From Chryseobacterium camelliae (GTDB lineage: Bacteria > Bacteroidota > Bacteroidia > Flavobacteriales > Weeksellaceae), in contig NZ_JAUTAL010000001.1 in the NCBI RefSeq assembly GCF_030818575.1, positions 1,612,001 to 1,676,000 of the forward strand: a stretch of 64,000 nt of DNA. Reading direction: 5' to 3'. The notes under the pieces are model-generated. The model searched no databases. It saw only the letters and a program-made list of their open reading frames with translations, and had not been told where the DNA came from. The position numbers and the translations under genes were made by a program. Below, piece after piece: positions 19,195 to 28,336 of this stretch. Position 1 is the stretch's first letter. Each line of letters starts with the position of its first letter.

Positions 19195-19422
19195 TTTGCG
19201 CCCATGCTGAAAAAACAAACAGATACCAACTGGAATATACATAATATAACGTCAGGCCCACCCGATAAAAATCCTCCCTGAAACCCGGCCCAAAGAAACT
19301 CCTGTTTTCGATATTTTTGTCACATCTTTTAGGAAAAATGGTATCCACTTTATAACAAAGACTGTGATTAGATGACCATACTTAAAAGTTTTTATCATTA
19401 AAAAAATATAATAACCCGGCTA

Positions 19423-20448
19423 ATGAAAGTACATCTATCAGGAGTTCTATTATTGGGAAGCATAGCTTTCCTGCATGCTCAGTATGAAAAAAATGTAGGA
19501 ATCAATATTTCTACCCCAACGGCTACCCTGCACCTCAAAGGAAAAGGCGCCGACAACACTACCCAAAGCTTAAAAATTGAAAATTCAGCAGGGACCAATC
19601 TGCTTACCGTAAATGATGACGGTACGGCTTCCGGATCAGTTCTAGCAAATCTTGGCGGAGGAAACAACGGCAAAAACGCTTTGGTGAAAACCACACCGGA
19701 ATCTGCTGGCAACAATTGCAGTAACGGAGGCTTAAAAATTGAAACCGGTCTTGACAACGACGGAAACGGAACTCTCGATGCTTCAGAAATCACTGATACA
19801 CGATATATCTGTAACGGAAGCAATGGCCAGGGGTTTTCCAGCGGTTCAGCGGGTGGCCAGGTTTACCTTACATCAGCAACATCCCCTTATGCGCCACAAA
19901 CGCCTAAAACGGTAACGGGAGACCTGAGTATTACCGAGAGCGGAGCAGCCACTATTGCAGCCAATGCAATTACTACAGCGAAGCTGGCCAATCAGTCCGT
20001 AACCATTGGCAAAATTTCAGCAACAGGTACACCGGGTTCTACCACTTTCCTCCGGGGAGACGGGACATGGGCGGCGGCAGGCGGCGGAAGCTCCTCCTCA
20101 ATACCATTCAAAAAAATAACAATGACTACCGGTAATAATTATTACACCGTAACCACAGCGGATTTAGGCGGTATCCTGCTTTTCGACTGGGCAGCCATAC
20201 AGGGAAATAATACGGGAACCATCAATTTAACATTACCAGATCCTGCAACTGCGGGAAACGGAGTAAAATTTAAAATTTCCTATACTTCTTTTCAGGGTGG
20301 TACCAACTGGGCCTGTAATGCTAGAACACCTTCAGGGTCCATGTATGCGGGAAATTCTGTTGCTCCTGCCAATACCTATGTTTCCGTTTATTTTACTTCA
20401 GAATTCTTTTGTGACGGTACCAACTGGTATGAGATACCTGAAAATTAA
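19423..20448 (+). CDS. Secreted tail-fibre-like or adhesin-like protein
   Basis: The 341-residue protein has a signal peptide (MKVHLSGVLLLGSIAFLHAQ). It contains a GINISTPTATLHL motif of Bacteroidota surface proteins (about 26-38). A domain with the pattern GLDNDGNGTLDASEITDTRYICNG (quoted in part, about 105-130, two cysteines, DUF7151-like) follows. The stretch ITTAKLANQSVTIGKISATG and FLRGDGTWA resemble phage tail-fibre and trimeric stalk sequences, and a beta-rich C-terminal head ends FFCDGTNWYEIPEN. No phage genes surround it, so it is probably a chromosomal surface protein. Confidence 0.78.
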   Translation: MKVHLSGVLLLGSIAFLHAQYEKNVGINISTPTATLHLKGKGADNTTQSLKIENSAGTNLLTVNDDGTASGSVLANLGGGNNGKNALVKTTPESAGNNCSNGGLKIETGLDNDGNGTLDASEITDTRYICNGSNGQGFSSGSAGGQVYLTSATSPYAPQTPKTVTGDLSITESGAATIAANAITTAKLANQSVTIGKISATGTPGSTTFLRGDGTWAAAGGGSSSSIPFKKITMTTGNNYYTVTTADLGGILLFDWAAIQGNNTGTINLTLPDPATAGNGVKFKISYTSFQGGTNWACNARTPSGSMYAGNSVAPANTYVSVYFTSEFFCDGTNWYEIPEN

Positions 20449-20482
20449 TAATAACAGAAAAGATGCCTTCTTGTATTAAAAT

Positions 20483-20512
20483 AAAAAAAACCGGGATGAT
20501 CCCGGTTTTTTT
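20483..20512. terminator. Bidirectional terminator
   Basis: AACCGGGA/TCCCGGTT (20489-20507) is flanked by A and T tracts on both sides. It serves the tail-fibre-like gene (+) and the thioredoxin-like gene (-), whose stop lies at 20511. Confidence 0.85.
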
Positions 20513-21080
20513 ATGATTTTGATGTCCAGCTCTGAAAAAATGCTTTAACTTTCTCTAAACTGTACCCCTTACCTTCTTCAAGAACATCGCTTGGCTGTAT
20601 ATGGATCATCTTACCATATTTATCCAGTACAATGAATACCGGATAACCGAATTTGTCCCCGGGATTGCCATATTGTGAGAATACCTTCTCATTCTTATTA
20701 TCAGGGGAATAATTTAAATGGTAATACAGGTAATTGTCATCCACCAACTTCTTCAGTTCCGGAGTGGTCTGCACAAAATTATTAAAGCGCAGGCACCATA
20801 TACACCAGTTTCCTCCTGCCTGGATCATTATATTTTTATTCTCCTTTCCTGCTTTTGCGATCAGCCGTTGAATATCTGCCTCCGCATCTGCTTTTGCATC
20901 GTAGGGTTTAGGCAGCTGTGCCTTTTCCTGAGCAGCTTTCATCTTGGCTTCATTCTCTGCGTCAGCCTTAGCTGTTACGGTATTTGAGACTTTGCTTTTA
21001 TTTTCCGCACTGCCGTTCACTTTCTGTGAGAAAACGGCAACGCTGAAACTCAAGAAAGCAATTAATGATAACTTTTTCAT
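20511..21080 (-). CDS. Thioredoxin-like exported protein
   Basis: The 189-residue protein has a signal peptide (about 1-19, ending VAVFSQ), then a Lys/Ala/Glu-rich linker (20-75). The thioredoxin-fold domain of the DUF255/thioredoxin_7 type has the active site WCIWC at residues 92-96 and a conserved cis-proline region (KFGYPVFIVLD). It probably acts in periplasmic thiol-disulphide exchange. Its substrate is not indicated. It is divergent from the acyltransferase gene. Confidence 0.85.
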   Translation of the reverse strand: MKKLSLIAFLSFSVAVFSQKVNGSAENKSKVSNTVTAKADAENEAKMKAAQEKAQLPKPYDAKADAEADIQRLIAKAGKENKNIMIQAGGNWCIWCLRFNNFVQTTPELKKLVDDNYLYYHLNYSPDNKNEKVFSQYGNPGDKFGYPVFIVLDKYGKMIHIQPSDVLEEGKGYSLEKVKAFFQSWTSKS

Positions 21081-21138
21081 TGTATAAATGTAAAAAAATA
21101 ATACTTATTTGCAGCAAAAAGGGCACCATAATTTTATA

Positions 21139-22032
21139 ATGCGTAAATTTGTACGTTTTATGAATTTTCTCATCCAAATCATTTATCTGGTCTCAAAACT
21201 TCCCCTGAAAATCCTGTATGTTTTTTCAGACATCATTTTTTTCCTGAACTATTATATTATAGGATACAGAAAGAATGTCATTACCCGGAATCTTGAACGG
21301 TCATTTCCGCATAAAAGCAAAACTGAAATCCGTGATATCAAAAAGAAGTTCTACCGGAATTTTTCGGATTACCTGGTAGAGACCATAAAATCTTTCAGTA
21401 TTTCCGAAACGGAATCCAGGGTAAGGATGCAGCACATCAATCAGGAACTTTTTCATGAAGCCAAAGCAGAAGGTAAGAACATCATTCTTCTGGCCGGGCA
21501 CGTGTTCAACTGGGAGTGGATTAACGCGCTGGCCACCATTGTCCCGCAGGACCACTGCCATCCCGTCTACCGCAAGGTTAACAGCAATTTCTGGGAAAAC
21601 CAGATGAAAAAGCTGAGAAACAGATTCGGGAATGAAGCTCTTGAAGCCAATGACGTAATCCTGAATATATTCAGATCCAAAAATGACGGAAGCTCTGCCT
21701 ATATGTTTGTGGCAGACCAGACTCCGCACTTTGCACACATTACTTACGGAACTGAGTTCCTGAACCAGAAGACTCCTGTATTTACAGGCTATGACAGACT
21801 GGCCACCCGCATGGACCTGGTCTTTATCTACTGTGAAATGAAAAAGGTAAAACGGGGATTTTACCAGGTTAATTACCATAGGATCTATCCTGACGGCGAG
21901 AAATTCCAGGAACATGAAGTCGTGAAAAAGTTTCATAAACTATTGGAAAACACCCTGCATAAACATCCGGATAATTACCTCTGGTCGCACCGCAAGTGGA
22001 AATACGAAGATTCAATTAAAAACATGATTTAA
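21139..22032 (+). CDS. LpxL/HtrB-type lysophospholipid or lipid A acyltransferase
   Basis: The protein (297 residues from the ATG at 21139) has an N-terminal membrane anchor (FLIQIIYLVSKLPLKILYVF). The catalytic HX4E motif lies in LAGHVFNWEW (about 125), and the later conserved block includes ADQTPHF. Such enzymes add secondary acyl chains to lipid A; Bacteroidota members may serve other lipids. The glycosyltransferase gene starts 6 nt after the stop, so they form an operon, consistent with envelope glycolipid synthesis. A start 30 nt upstream (ATG at 21109) is possible but less likely. Confidence 0.85.
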   Translation: MRKFVRFMNFLIQIIYLVSKLPLKILYVFSDIIFFLNYYIIGYRKNVITRNLERSFPHKSKTEIRDIKKKFYRNFSDYLVETIKSFSISETESRVRMQHINQELFHEAKAEGKNIILLAGHVFNWEWINALATIVPQDHCHPVYRKVNSNFWENQMKKLRNRFGNEALEANDVILNIFRSKNDGSSAYMFVADQTPHFAHITYGTEFLNQKTPVFTGYDRLATRMDLVFIYCEMKKVKRGFYQVNYHRIYPDGEKFQEHEVVKKFHKLLENTLHKHPDNYLWSHRKWKYEDSIKNMI

Positions 22033-22038
22033 ACAATT

Positions 22039-23040
22039 ATGGCTCAGATACAGCAAAAACTGGCTGTTGTCATCCTTAACTGGAACGGGAGGAACTGGTT
22101 GGAAAAATTCCTGCCTGGCGTTGTACGTTATACTCAGGATGCAGATATTTATGTGATAGATAATCTTTCCACAGACGACTCCATAGCCTACCTTGAGGCG
22201 AATTTTCCTTCGGTAAAAGTGATACGCAACCTTAAAAACTATGGGTTTGCGGGAGGATATAATGAGGGGCTGAAATCTATAGAGGCTGAGTATTACTGTC
22301 TCCTGAATTCTGATGTGGAGGTCACGGAAAACTGGACTGAACCTATTCTCAGGTTACTGGATACCATGCCGGAAGTATCTGCTGTACAGCCAAAAATACT
22401 GTCATATGAACGTCCGGAATATTTTGAATTTGCCGGCGCCGCAGGAGGCCTTATAGATAATTTAGGCTATCCTTACTGCCGGGGAAGGGTTTTTGATGAC
22501 CTGGAACAAGACTATGGCCAATATAATGACGAAACCGAAATTTTCTGGGCATCAGGCTGCTGTTTTTTCATCCGGGTGAAAGATTTCCGGGAGCAACAGG
22601 GCTTTGACGAACGATTTTTTGCACATCAGGAGGAGATTGACTTGTGCTGGAGGCTTATCAACTTAGGAAAAAAGATTTATTATACTGGGAAGTCCCGGGT
22701 CTACCATGTAGGTGGCGGTACGCTAAATAAACAAAGCCCGGCAAAGACCTATCTGAACATCCGGAACAATCTTTCCATGCTGCTTAAAAACATGCCTTTT
22801 CCCAAGCTTATTCTGACATTGTTTTTAAGAATGTGCCTCGATGCCTTTGCTGCGCTTTATTTCGGCTTTAAATACGGTTTCCCGCACTTTTGGGCTGTAG
22901 TAAGGGCACACTTCGCCTTCTACGGACAGATCCCGGGAACATGGAAACGGAGACAGAACCATCAGGAAAAAAAATTCTACCAGTCCAGGTGGCTGATCTT
23001 TAAACATTTCTCAGGTAGAAAAATAACTCATAATCCCTAA
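22039..23040 (+). CDS. Family 2 glycosyltransferase
   Basis: The 333-residue protein has a GT-A fold beginning LAVVILNWNGRNWLEKFLP, with the nucleotide-binding IDNLSTDDS and the metal-binding NSDVE (about 96). An acceptor-side segment follows (FDERFFAHQEEIDLCWRL, the ED/ID-W pattern of rhamnosyltransferase-like GT2 enzymes). A C-terminal hydrophobic region (about 255-285) probably associates with the membrane. It lies in an operon with the LpxL-type gene, suggesting a role in surface glycan or glycolipid synthesis. The sugar donor is not predictable. Confidence 0.88.
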   Translation: MAQIQQKLAVVILNWNGRNWLEKFLPGVVRYTQDADIYVIDNLSTDDSIAYLEANFPSVKVIRNLKNYGFAGGYNEGLKSIEAEYYCLLNSDVEVTENWTEPILRLLDTMPEVSAVQPKILSYERPEYFEFAGAAGGLIDNLGYPYCRGRVFDDLEQDYGQYNDETEIFWASGCCFFIRVKDFREQQGFDERFFAHQEEIDLCWRLINLGKKIYYTGKSRVYHVGGGTLNKQSPAKTYLNIRNNLSMLLKNMPFPKLILTLFLRMCLDAFAALYFGFKYGFPHFWAVVRAHFAFYGQIPGTWKRRQNHQEKKFYQSRWLIFKHFSGRKITHNP

Positions 23041-23056
23041 TTCATAACCCTACACA

Positions 23057-23611
23057 ATGGATTTCTGCGCTATAGACTTTGAAACAGCCACTCACGAGAG
23101 AAGCTCTGCCTGTGAGATGGGCATCTGCATTGTACAGGACTCTAAAATTGTGGAGACAAAGACCTGGCTGATCAAACCGCCAAGCTTTCCTTATTTTAAT
23201 CCAAGGAATATTGCAGTTCACGGCATTAATCCAGAAGATGTACAGGATGCGCCTACCTTTGATGAAATCTGGTATGAAGCTGAAGAAATGATGTACGGAA
23301 CTCTCATGATTGCCCATAATGCAAGCTTTGATGCCGGAGTGCTAAGAGGATGCCTGGGCCATTACGGAATGTTTTCTCCCAAGCTGAATTATCTGTGCAG
23401 TATCCAGTTGGCAAAACAGTCGTGGAATTACCTGCCAAGATATGGCCTGAAACACCTGGCTGAATACCATCAGATTCAATTTAACCACCACCGTGCCGGT
23501 GCTGATGCTGAAGTATGTGCTAAAATCTCTTTACTGGCCTTTGAAAAATTATTCCTTACGAGTAATGATGAAGTTCATGACCTGATGAAAATGAAGATTA
23601 AAAAACTTTAA
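23057..23611 (+). CDS. DnaQ-like DEDDh 3'-5' exonuclease
   Basis: The 184-residue protein contains exonuclease motif I (CAIDFETA, catalytic Asp-Glu), motif II (AHNASFDAGVL) and motif III (HHRAGADAEVCA, HxxxxD). This is the DEDDh set of the epsilon/RNase T superfamily. It is a stand-alone domain with no polymerase or GIY-YIG partner and lies 16 nt after the glycosyltransferase gene. The substrate (DNA or RNA) is open. Confidence 0.9.
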   Translation: MDFCAIDFETATHERSSACEMGICIVQDSKIVETKTWLIKPPSFPYFNPRNIAVHGINPEDVQDAPTFDEIWYEAEEMMYGTLMIAHNASFDAGVLRGCLGHYGMFSPKLNYLCSIQLAKQSWNYLPRYGLKHLAEYHQIQFNHHRAGADAEVCAKISLLAFEKLFLTSNDEVHDLMKMKIKKL

Positions 23612-23629
23612 CCTTCCTATTTAGGTTAT

Positions 23630-24016
23630 TTAGTTGCTTAAAACTTCCGAAAGCAGATTGAATTTAGGGATATCCACTTCAAAATTTTCATTCGTTTCCA
23701 TATTTCTGATAAGATACTTTCCGCTCATGTTGCCTACTCCAGAACGGAGCATGACATTGGAAAAATAGTCGAATTTTTCACCCACGGCAATCTCAGGCGT
23801 AAGGCCAATCACCCCATCACCCACAATTTCCGTATAGCCGAACCCTACATCGAAAACCAGCCATTTCCTTTTCAGAACCTTAACAGGAAAATTACCTGAA
23901 TTTTCTATGGTGATGTTGTATTTAAAAACATAGCGGTTTTCCGAGGGATAACTGTTTTTAGTGTCGTATTCAGGAACCACTGAAACTTTAATGTTTGAAG
24001 TCGTTTTTGAGAACAT
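23630..24016 (-). CDS. apaG: ApaG (Co2+/Mg2+ efflux-associated) protein
   Basis: The start is placed at MFSKTTSNIKVSVVPEYD, giving 128 residues, the family length. An in-frame extension back to 24061 crosses the promoter and is rejected. The FN3-like fold motifs FKYNITIENSGNFPVKVLKR, VGDGVIGLTPEIAVGEKF and GVGNMSGKYLI are all present. ApaG is linked to cobalt resistance in enterobacteria, but its biochemical role is unclear. It has its own promoter, embedded in the sucB terminator. Confidence 0.93.
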   Translation of the reverse strand: MFSKTTSNIKVSVVPEYDTKNSYPSENRYVFKYNITIENSGNFPVKVLKRKWLVFDVGFGYTEIVGDGVIGLTPEIAVGEKFDYFSNVMLRSGVGNMSGKYLIRNMETNENFEVDIPKFNLLSEVLSN

Positions 24017-24030
24017 AACAGGTATTTTAC

Positions 24031-24061
24031 CAAATCTATACAAAAATCTCGCCTTTTGCAA
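24031..24061 (-). promoter_or_regulatory. Promoter of apaG, overlapping the sucAB terminator
   Basis: On the minus strand TTG at 24061-24059 and TAGATTTG at 24038-24031 are spaced by 20 nt. The -33 TTG lies in the loop and first base pairs of the hairpin at 24045-24070. Confidence 0.78.
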
Positions 24062-24070
24062 GGCGAGATT
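24041..24070 (-). terminator. Terminator of sucAB
   Basis: A perfect 11-bp stem (24045-24055 with 24060-24070, core CTCGCCTT/AAGGCGAG, loop GCAA on the minus strand) is followed by TTTTG. It contains the -33 element of apaG. Confidence 0.88.
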
Positions 24071-24097
24071 ATAAGTTTATATGATATTGATGAAAAA

Positions 24098-25366
24098 TTA
24101 AAGTTCTAATGCTTTTCTTTCATCACCTCCCATCAATACTTCTACAGGATTGTCGATAGCTTCTTTTACAGCCACCAGGAACCCTACAGATTCTCTTCCG
24201 TCAATGATCCTGTGGTCATAAGACATCGCCACATACATCATTGGACGGATCACCACCTGTCCGTCTACCGCTACCGGTCTCTGGATGATATTGTGCATTC
24301 CTAAAATAGCAGATTGTGGCGGGTTAATGATTGGTGTAGAAAGCATAGAACCGAATACGCCTCCATTGGTAATCGTAAAGGTACCTCCGGTCATTTCATC
24401 TACGGTAATCTTTCCGTCTCTTACTTTTTCAGCAAGGTTCTTGATGTTGGCTTCTACCCCTTTGAAAGTCATATTCTCTGCATTTCTCAATACCGGAACC
24501 ATTAATCCTTTAGGACCTGAAACGGCTACGGAAATATCGCAGAAATCATAATTCACTTTGAAATCACCATCTATGGATGCATTCACGTCAGGATACAGCT
24601 GTAAGGCTCTGGTTACCGCTTTCGTGAAGAAAGACATGAAACCAAGACCTATTCCGTGTTTCTGAGCGAATTCATCTTTATATTGCTTTCTGATTCTGAA
24701 GATTTCAGACATATCCACTTCATTGAAAGTAGTCAGCATGGCAGTCTCATTCTTAACAGAAACCAATCTTGAAGCTACTTTTCTCCTTAAAACAGAAAGT
24801 TTTGTGGTAGTAGTGGATCTGGAACCCGTTGCAGTAAGAGAAGTTCCTCCCATAGCAGGAACAGCAGCCAGTTCTGCGTCAGTCTTAGTAATTCTGCCAT
24901 CTCTTCCGGTTCCGGATACCTGAGCTGCATCCACACCTTTCTCGTCTAAAATTTTCTTTGCTGCAGGAGAAGGAGCACCTGTAGCATAGGTTTGTGTTGC
25001 AGCTGCTGGCTGAGCGGCTGGTTTAGGTGTTTCCTGTTTAGCCGGTTCAGCGGCCTTAGGAGCTTCTTCTTTTTTCGGAGCTTCAGCGGCCGGGGCAGCG
25101 TCAGTATTTCCTCCTTCAGGTTTAGCAGCATCCATATCAATTAAACAAACGACCTGGCCTACTTGTACCACGTCTCCCTCTTCTGCCTTTAAAGTAATTA
25201 CACCACTTTGTTCAGCAGGCAATTCAAGGGTGGCTTTGTCTGAGTCTACCTCAGCGATTGGCTGATCTTTTTCTACATAATCACCATCTTTCACAAGCCA
25301 GGTTGCAATTTCAACTTCTGTAATTGATTCGCCCGGTGAAGGAACTTTCATTTCTAAAACTGACAT
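24098..25366 (-). CDS. sucB: 2-oxoglutarate dehydrogenase E2 (dihydrolipoyl succinyltransferase)
   Basis: The 422-residue E2 of the TCA-cycle complex has a lipoyl domain (lipoyl Lys44 in [14 protein letters not shown]), an Ala/Pro/Lys-rich linker (about 85-125) and a subunit-binding domain (about 128-165, [20 protein letters not shown], then [13 protein letters not shown]). The catalytic domain contains [20 protein letters not shown] and [15 protein letters not shown]. It follows sucA after 37 nt. The E3 gene is not in the window. Confidence 0.97.
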   Translation of the reverse strand: MSVLEMKVPSPGESITEVEIATWLVKDGDYVEKDQPIAEVDSDKATLELPAEQSGVITLKAEEGDVVQVGQVVCLIDMDAAKPEGGNTDAAPAAEAPKKEEAPKAAEPAKQETPKPAAQPAAATQTYATGAPSPAAKKILDEKGVDAAQVSGTGRDGRITKTDAELAAVPAMGGTSLTATGSRSTTTTKLSVLRRKVASRLVSVKNETAMLTTFNEVDMSEIFRIRKQYKDEFAQKHGIGLGFMSFFTKAVTRALQLYPDVNASIDGDFKVNYDFCDISVAVSGPKGLMVPVLRNAENMTFKGVEANIKNLAEKVRDGKITVDEMTGGTFTITNGGVFGSMLSTPIINPPQSAILGMHNIIQRPVAVDGQVVIRPMMYVAMSYDHRIIDGRESVGFLVAVKEAIDNPVEVLMGGDERKALEL

Positions 25367-25403
25367 ATCGAGTATTTTTTATTTTTTAATGGATTGTTAT
25401 TAA

Positions 25404-28223
25404 TTAAGCGGTTACCGGTCTTTTAGCAGGCATATCTTCTCTGTCAAAAACCCTGTTGATAACCAAGTTCTGATTTTTCTCAAACATTTTGTGGCTTCCC
25501 GGTGCCGGTGCTCCACTTGGTACAGGCGCAATCACCTGGATTCCCGTATCTCTGAAGTTTCTCAGGATATAAGACCATGCACCCATGTTTTCCGGCTCTT
25601 CCTGAGCCCAGATCAGTTGTTTTTTGTTTCCGTACTTGCTGAAGATCTGTTCAATCACGTCAGTCTGTAAAGGATACAGCTGCTCAAATCTCACCAATGC
25701 TACATTTTCAGCATTCAGCTCTTCTTTCTTCGCAAGGAGTTCGAAATAAAGTTTACCGGAGCACAGTACCAGTTTTTCAACTTTATCAGGATTTGCTGTC
25801 GTATCATCCAGAATAGGCTGGAATGAACCCGTAGCAAAATCTTCAAGCGGAGAAATTACTTTCGGATGTCTTAGCAATGATTTCGGACTCATAACGATCA
25901 GCGGCTTTCTGAAGCCCCATTTCAGCTGTCTTCTTAGCAGGTGGAAGTAGTTGGCCGGAGATGTAATGTTGGCAACCACCATATTTTCATTGGCACAGAG
26001 AGTAAGGAATCTCTCCAGTCTTGCTGAAGAATGCTCTGCACCCTGTCCTTCTGAACCATGTGGCAACAGCATTACCAGTCCGTCCTGGATTTTCCATTTT
26101 TCTTCTGCAGCAGCCAGGTATTGGTCAACAATAATCTGCGCTCCATTGACGAAATCCCCGAACTGTGCTTCCCAGATCGTCAAAGTATTCGGTGAGGCCA
26201 TCGCATATCCGTAATCAAATCCAAGCACACCATATTCTGAAAGGTGGGAATTATATACATCAAACCTGTTTTCTGAAACATGCCTTAACGGGATGTATTC
26301 TTCTTCCGTATCCTCTGTCTTTACCACTGCATGCCTGTGGGAGAAGGTTCCTCTTTCCACATCCTCACCGGAAATCCTTATATTGTGTCCTTCCGTAAGC
26401 AGGGTGGCATAGGCCAGCCATTCCCCTAGAGCCCAGTCCAGGGAATTGCCTTCAATTGCTTTGATACGGTTTTCGAAAAGTCTTGTAATCTTATTGATGA
26501 ATTTCTTGTCTGCCGGAAGTGTGGACATTTTAATGGCCAGTTCCTTTAGTTTTTCAAGATCATACTGCGTATCAACCTTTTCCAGAACAGCTCCTCTTTT
26601 GGCAATAGGATAATTCGTCCAGTCATCTGCCATAAAGACATCCATAACGTTCTTTTCGATTTCCTTGGAGGCATCAAAATCTTTATCTAAAAGCTGCTTG
26701 AAGTTTACTTCCATGTTTTTAAGCACATCATCGGAAATAACGCTGTCATTGATCAGCTTGTCTTTGTAAATTTCTCTCGGGTTAGGATGCTTGGAGATCA
26801 GTTTATATAAATTAGGCTGTGTGAATCTTGGCTCATCACCTTCATTGTGCCCGTATTTTCTGTATCCTAAAAGATCGATGTAAACATCTTTCCCGAATTT
26901 AGCCCTGTAATCTGCGGCAAAGTGGATGGCATGTACTACGGCTTCAGCGTCGTCTGCATTTACGTGCATTACCGGAGACTCTGTTACTTTGGCAATATCG
27001 GTACAGTAAGTTGAAGACCTTGCATCGGCATAGTTAGTGGTGAAAGATACCTGGTTGTTCACTACGATATGAACGGTACCTCCTGTTCTGTAGCCTTCCA
27101 GTGTCATCATCTGGGCAACTTCATAAGCAATCCCCTGTCCGGCAATAGCTCCGTCACCATGGATAACGATTGGTAAAATTTTGGAGTAGTCACCTTTGTA
27201 TTTATCGTCTACTTTAGCTCGGCAGATGCCTTCTACGAGTGCGGCCACCGTCTCTAAGTGAGAAGGGTTCGGAGTAAGGTTAATGGATACTTCCTCTCCG
27301 GAAGCAGTCTTTATTTTTTTAGAAGAACCTAAATGGTATTTCACGTCACCGGAAAATACATCCTCTTCAAATTCTTTTCCTTCAAATTCTGAGAAGATCT
27401 GCTTATAAGATTTCCCGAAAATATTGGAAAGCACATTCAGCCTACCTCTGTGAGCCATTCCCAGAACCACTTCATCCACACCCAGCTGGGATGATCTTGA
27501 AATCAGCTGGTCCAGTGCAGGAATCAGGGTCTCCCCTCCTTCAAGCGAGAATCTTTTCTGGCCTACAAACTTGGTATGAAGATAATTTTCAAAAGCAACA
27601 GCCTGGTTCAGTTTCAGAAGGATCTCCGTTTTTTCGTTCGCGGAAAGGTTCGGATGGTTTTCGTTAACCTGCAGCCACTGCTTGATGAAGTCTTTTTCTT
27701 CAACATTGTTGATATGCATATATTCTACCCCGATAGAATCACAGTAGATATTTTCCAGGTGGTGGATAAGTTCCTGCAATGTAGCAGGGCCTTTCATTCC
27801 GGTTTCTGTTGCGCAGTTGAACTTAGTATTCAGGTCTTCTTTGCTGAGACCGAAATTCTCAATATCAAGAGTCGGCGTATAATGCCTTCTTTCCCTTACC
27901 GGGTTGGTCTTGGTAAACAGGTGTCCTCTTGTTCTGTATGCTTCGATTAGGTTAACAACCTTGAACTCTTTTTTAATATGTTCAGGAACCTCTCCGTTGG
28001 ATACAGCCTGAGCCATCTGATTTACTGCAGGAGATGATTGGGCAGCAGGTGCCTGGATGTACTGGATATTATCTTCATCACCGTAGTTCTCCAAAGCAAA
28101 ATCGAAGCCCTGAAAGAAGGCTTTCCACGATGGTTCGAGAGAGTCCGGATATTTTAAATACTGTTGGTATAAATCCTCAATTAACTGAGAATGAGCTGCG
28201 TTTAGGAATGAAAATCTGTCCAT
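25404..28223 (-). CDS. sucA: 2-oxoglutarate dehydrogenase E1
   Basis: The 939-residue thiamine diphosphate-dependent decarboxylase has the typical N-terminal motif (SFLNAAHSQLIEDLYQQYLKYPDSLEPSW, quoted in blocks). It contains GMAHRGRLNVL, the ThDP-binding HGDGAIAGQG and the DLLGYRKYGHNEGDEP block. The C-terminal part has LMLPHGSEGQGAEHSSARLE and WAQEEPENMGAW. Length matches OdhA/SucA. It is the first gene of the sucAB operon. Confidence 0.98.
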   Translation of the reverse strand: MDRFSFLNAAHSQLIEDLYQQYLKYPDSLEPSWKAFFQGFDFALENYGDEDNIQYIQAPAAQSSPAVNQMAQAVSNGEVPEHIKKEFKVVNLIEAYRTRGHLFTKTNPVRERRHYTPTLDIENFGLSKEDLNTKFNCATETGMKGPATLQELIHHLENIYCDSIGVEYMHINNVEEKDFIKQWLQVNENHPNLSANEKTEILLKLNQAVAFENYLHTKFVGQKRFSLEGGETLIPALDQLISRSSQLGVDEVVLGMAHRGRLNVLSNIFGKSYKQIFSEFEGKEFEEDVFSGDVKYHLGSSKKIKTASGEEVSINLTPNPSHLETVAALVEGICRAKVDDKYKGDYSKILPIVIHGDGAIAGQGIAYEVAQMMTLEGYRTGGTVHIVVNNQVSFTTNYADARSSTYCTDIAKVTESPVMHVNADDAEAVVHAIHFAADYRAKFGKDVYIDLLGYRKYGHNEGDEPRFTQPNLYKLISKHPNPREIYKDKLINDSVISDDVLKNMEVNFKQLLDKDFDASKEIEKNVMDVFMADDWTNYPIAKRGAVLEKVDTQYDLEKLKELAIKMSTLPADKKFINKITRLFENRIKAIEGNSLDWALGEWLAYATLLTEGHNIRISGEDVERGTFSHRHAVVKTEDTEEEYIPLRHVSENRFDVYNSHLSEYGVLGFDYGYAMASPNTLTIWEAQFGDFVNGAQIIVDQYLAAAEEKWKIQDGLVMLLPHGSEGQGAEHSSARLERFLTLCANENMVVANITSPANYFHLLRRQLKWGFRKPLIVMSPKSLLRHPKVISPLEDFATGSFQPILDDTTANPDKVEKLVLCSGKLYFELLAKKEELNAENVALVRFEQLYPLQTDVIEQIFSKYGNKKQLIWAQEEPENMGAWSYILRNFRDTGIQVIAPVPSGAPAPGSHKMFEKNQNLVINRVFDREDMPAKRPVTA

Positions 28224-28269
28224 TATTACAGTTTATCTGTTATTAAAATTTGTTTGTAGAATTAATCTT

Positions 28270-28277
28270 CAAATGTA
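28270..28277 (-). promoter_or_regulatory. -7 promoter element of sucAB
   Basis: TACATTTG on the minus strand, 46 nt before the sucA ATG, matches TAnnTTTG. No good TTG is seen at -33. Confidence 0.55.
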
Positions 28278-28336
28278 ATAAAAAAAACCGAGGTGGCACA
28301 GGCTCAAACCATTTAAAAAAACTATGGATACGGAAA

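Noticed and set aside
19423..20448. Prophage remnant
   Set aside because: A single tail-fibre-like gene with signal peptide, own terminator and housekeeping neighbours.
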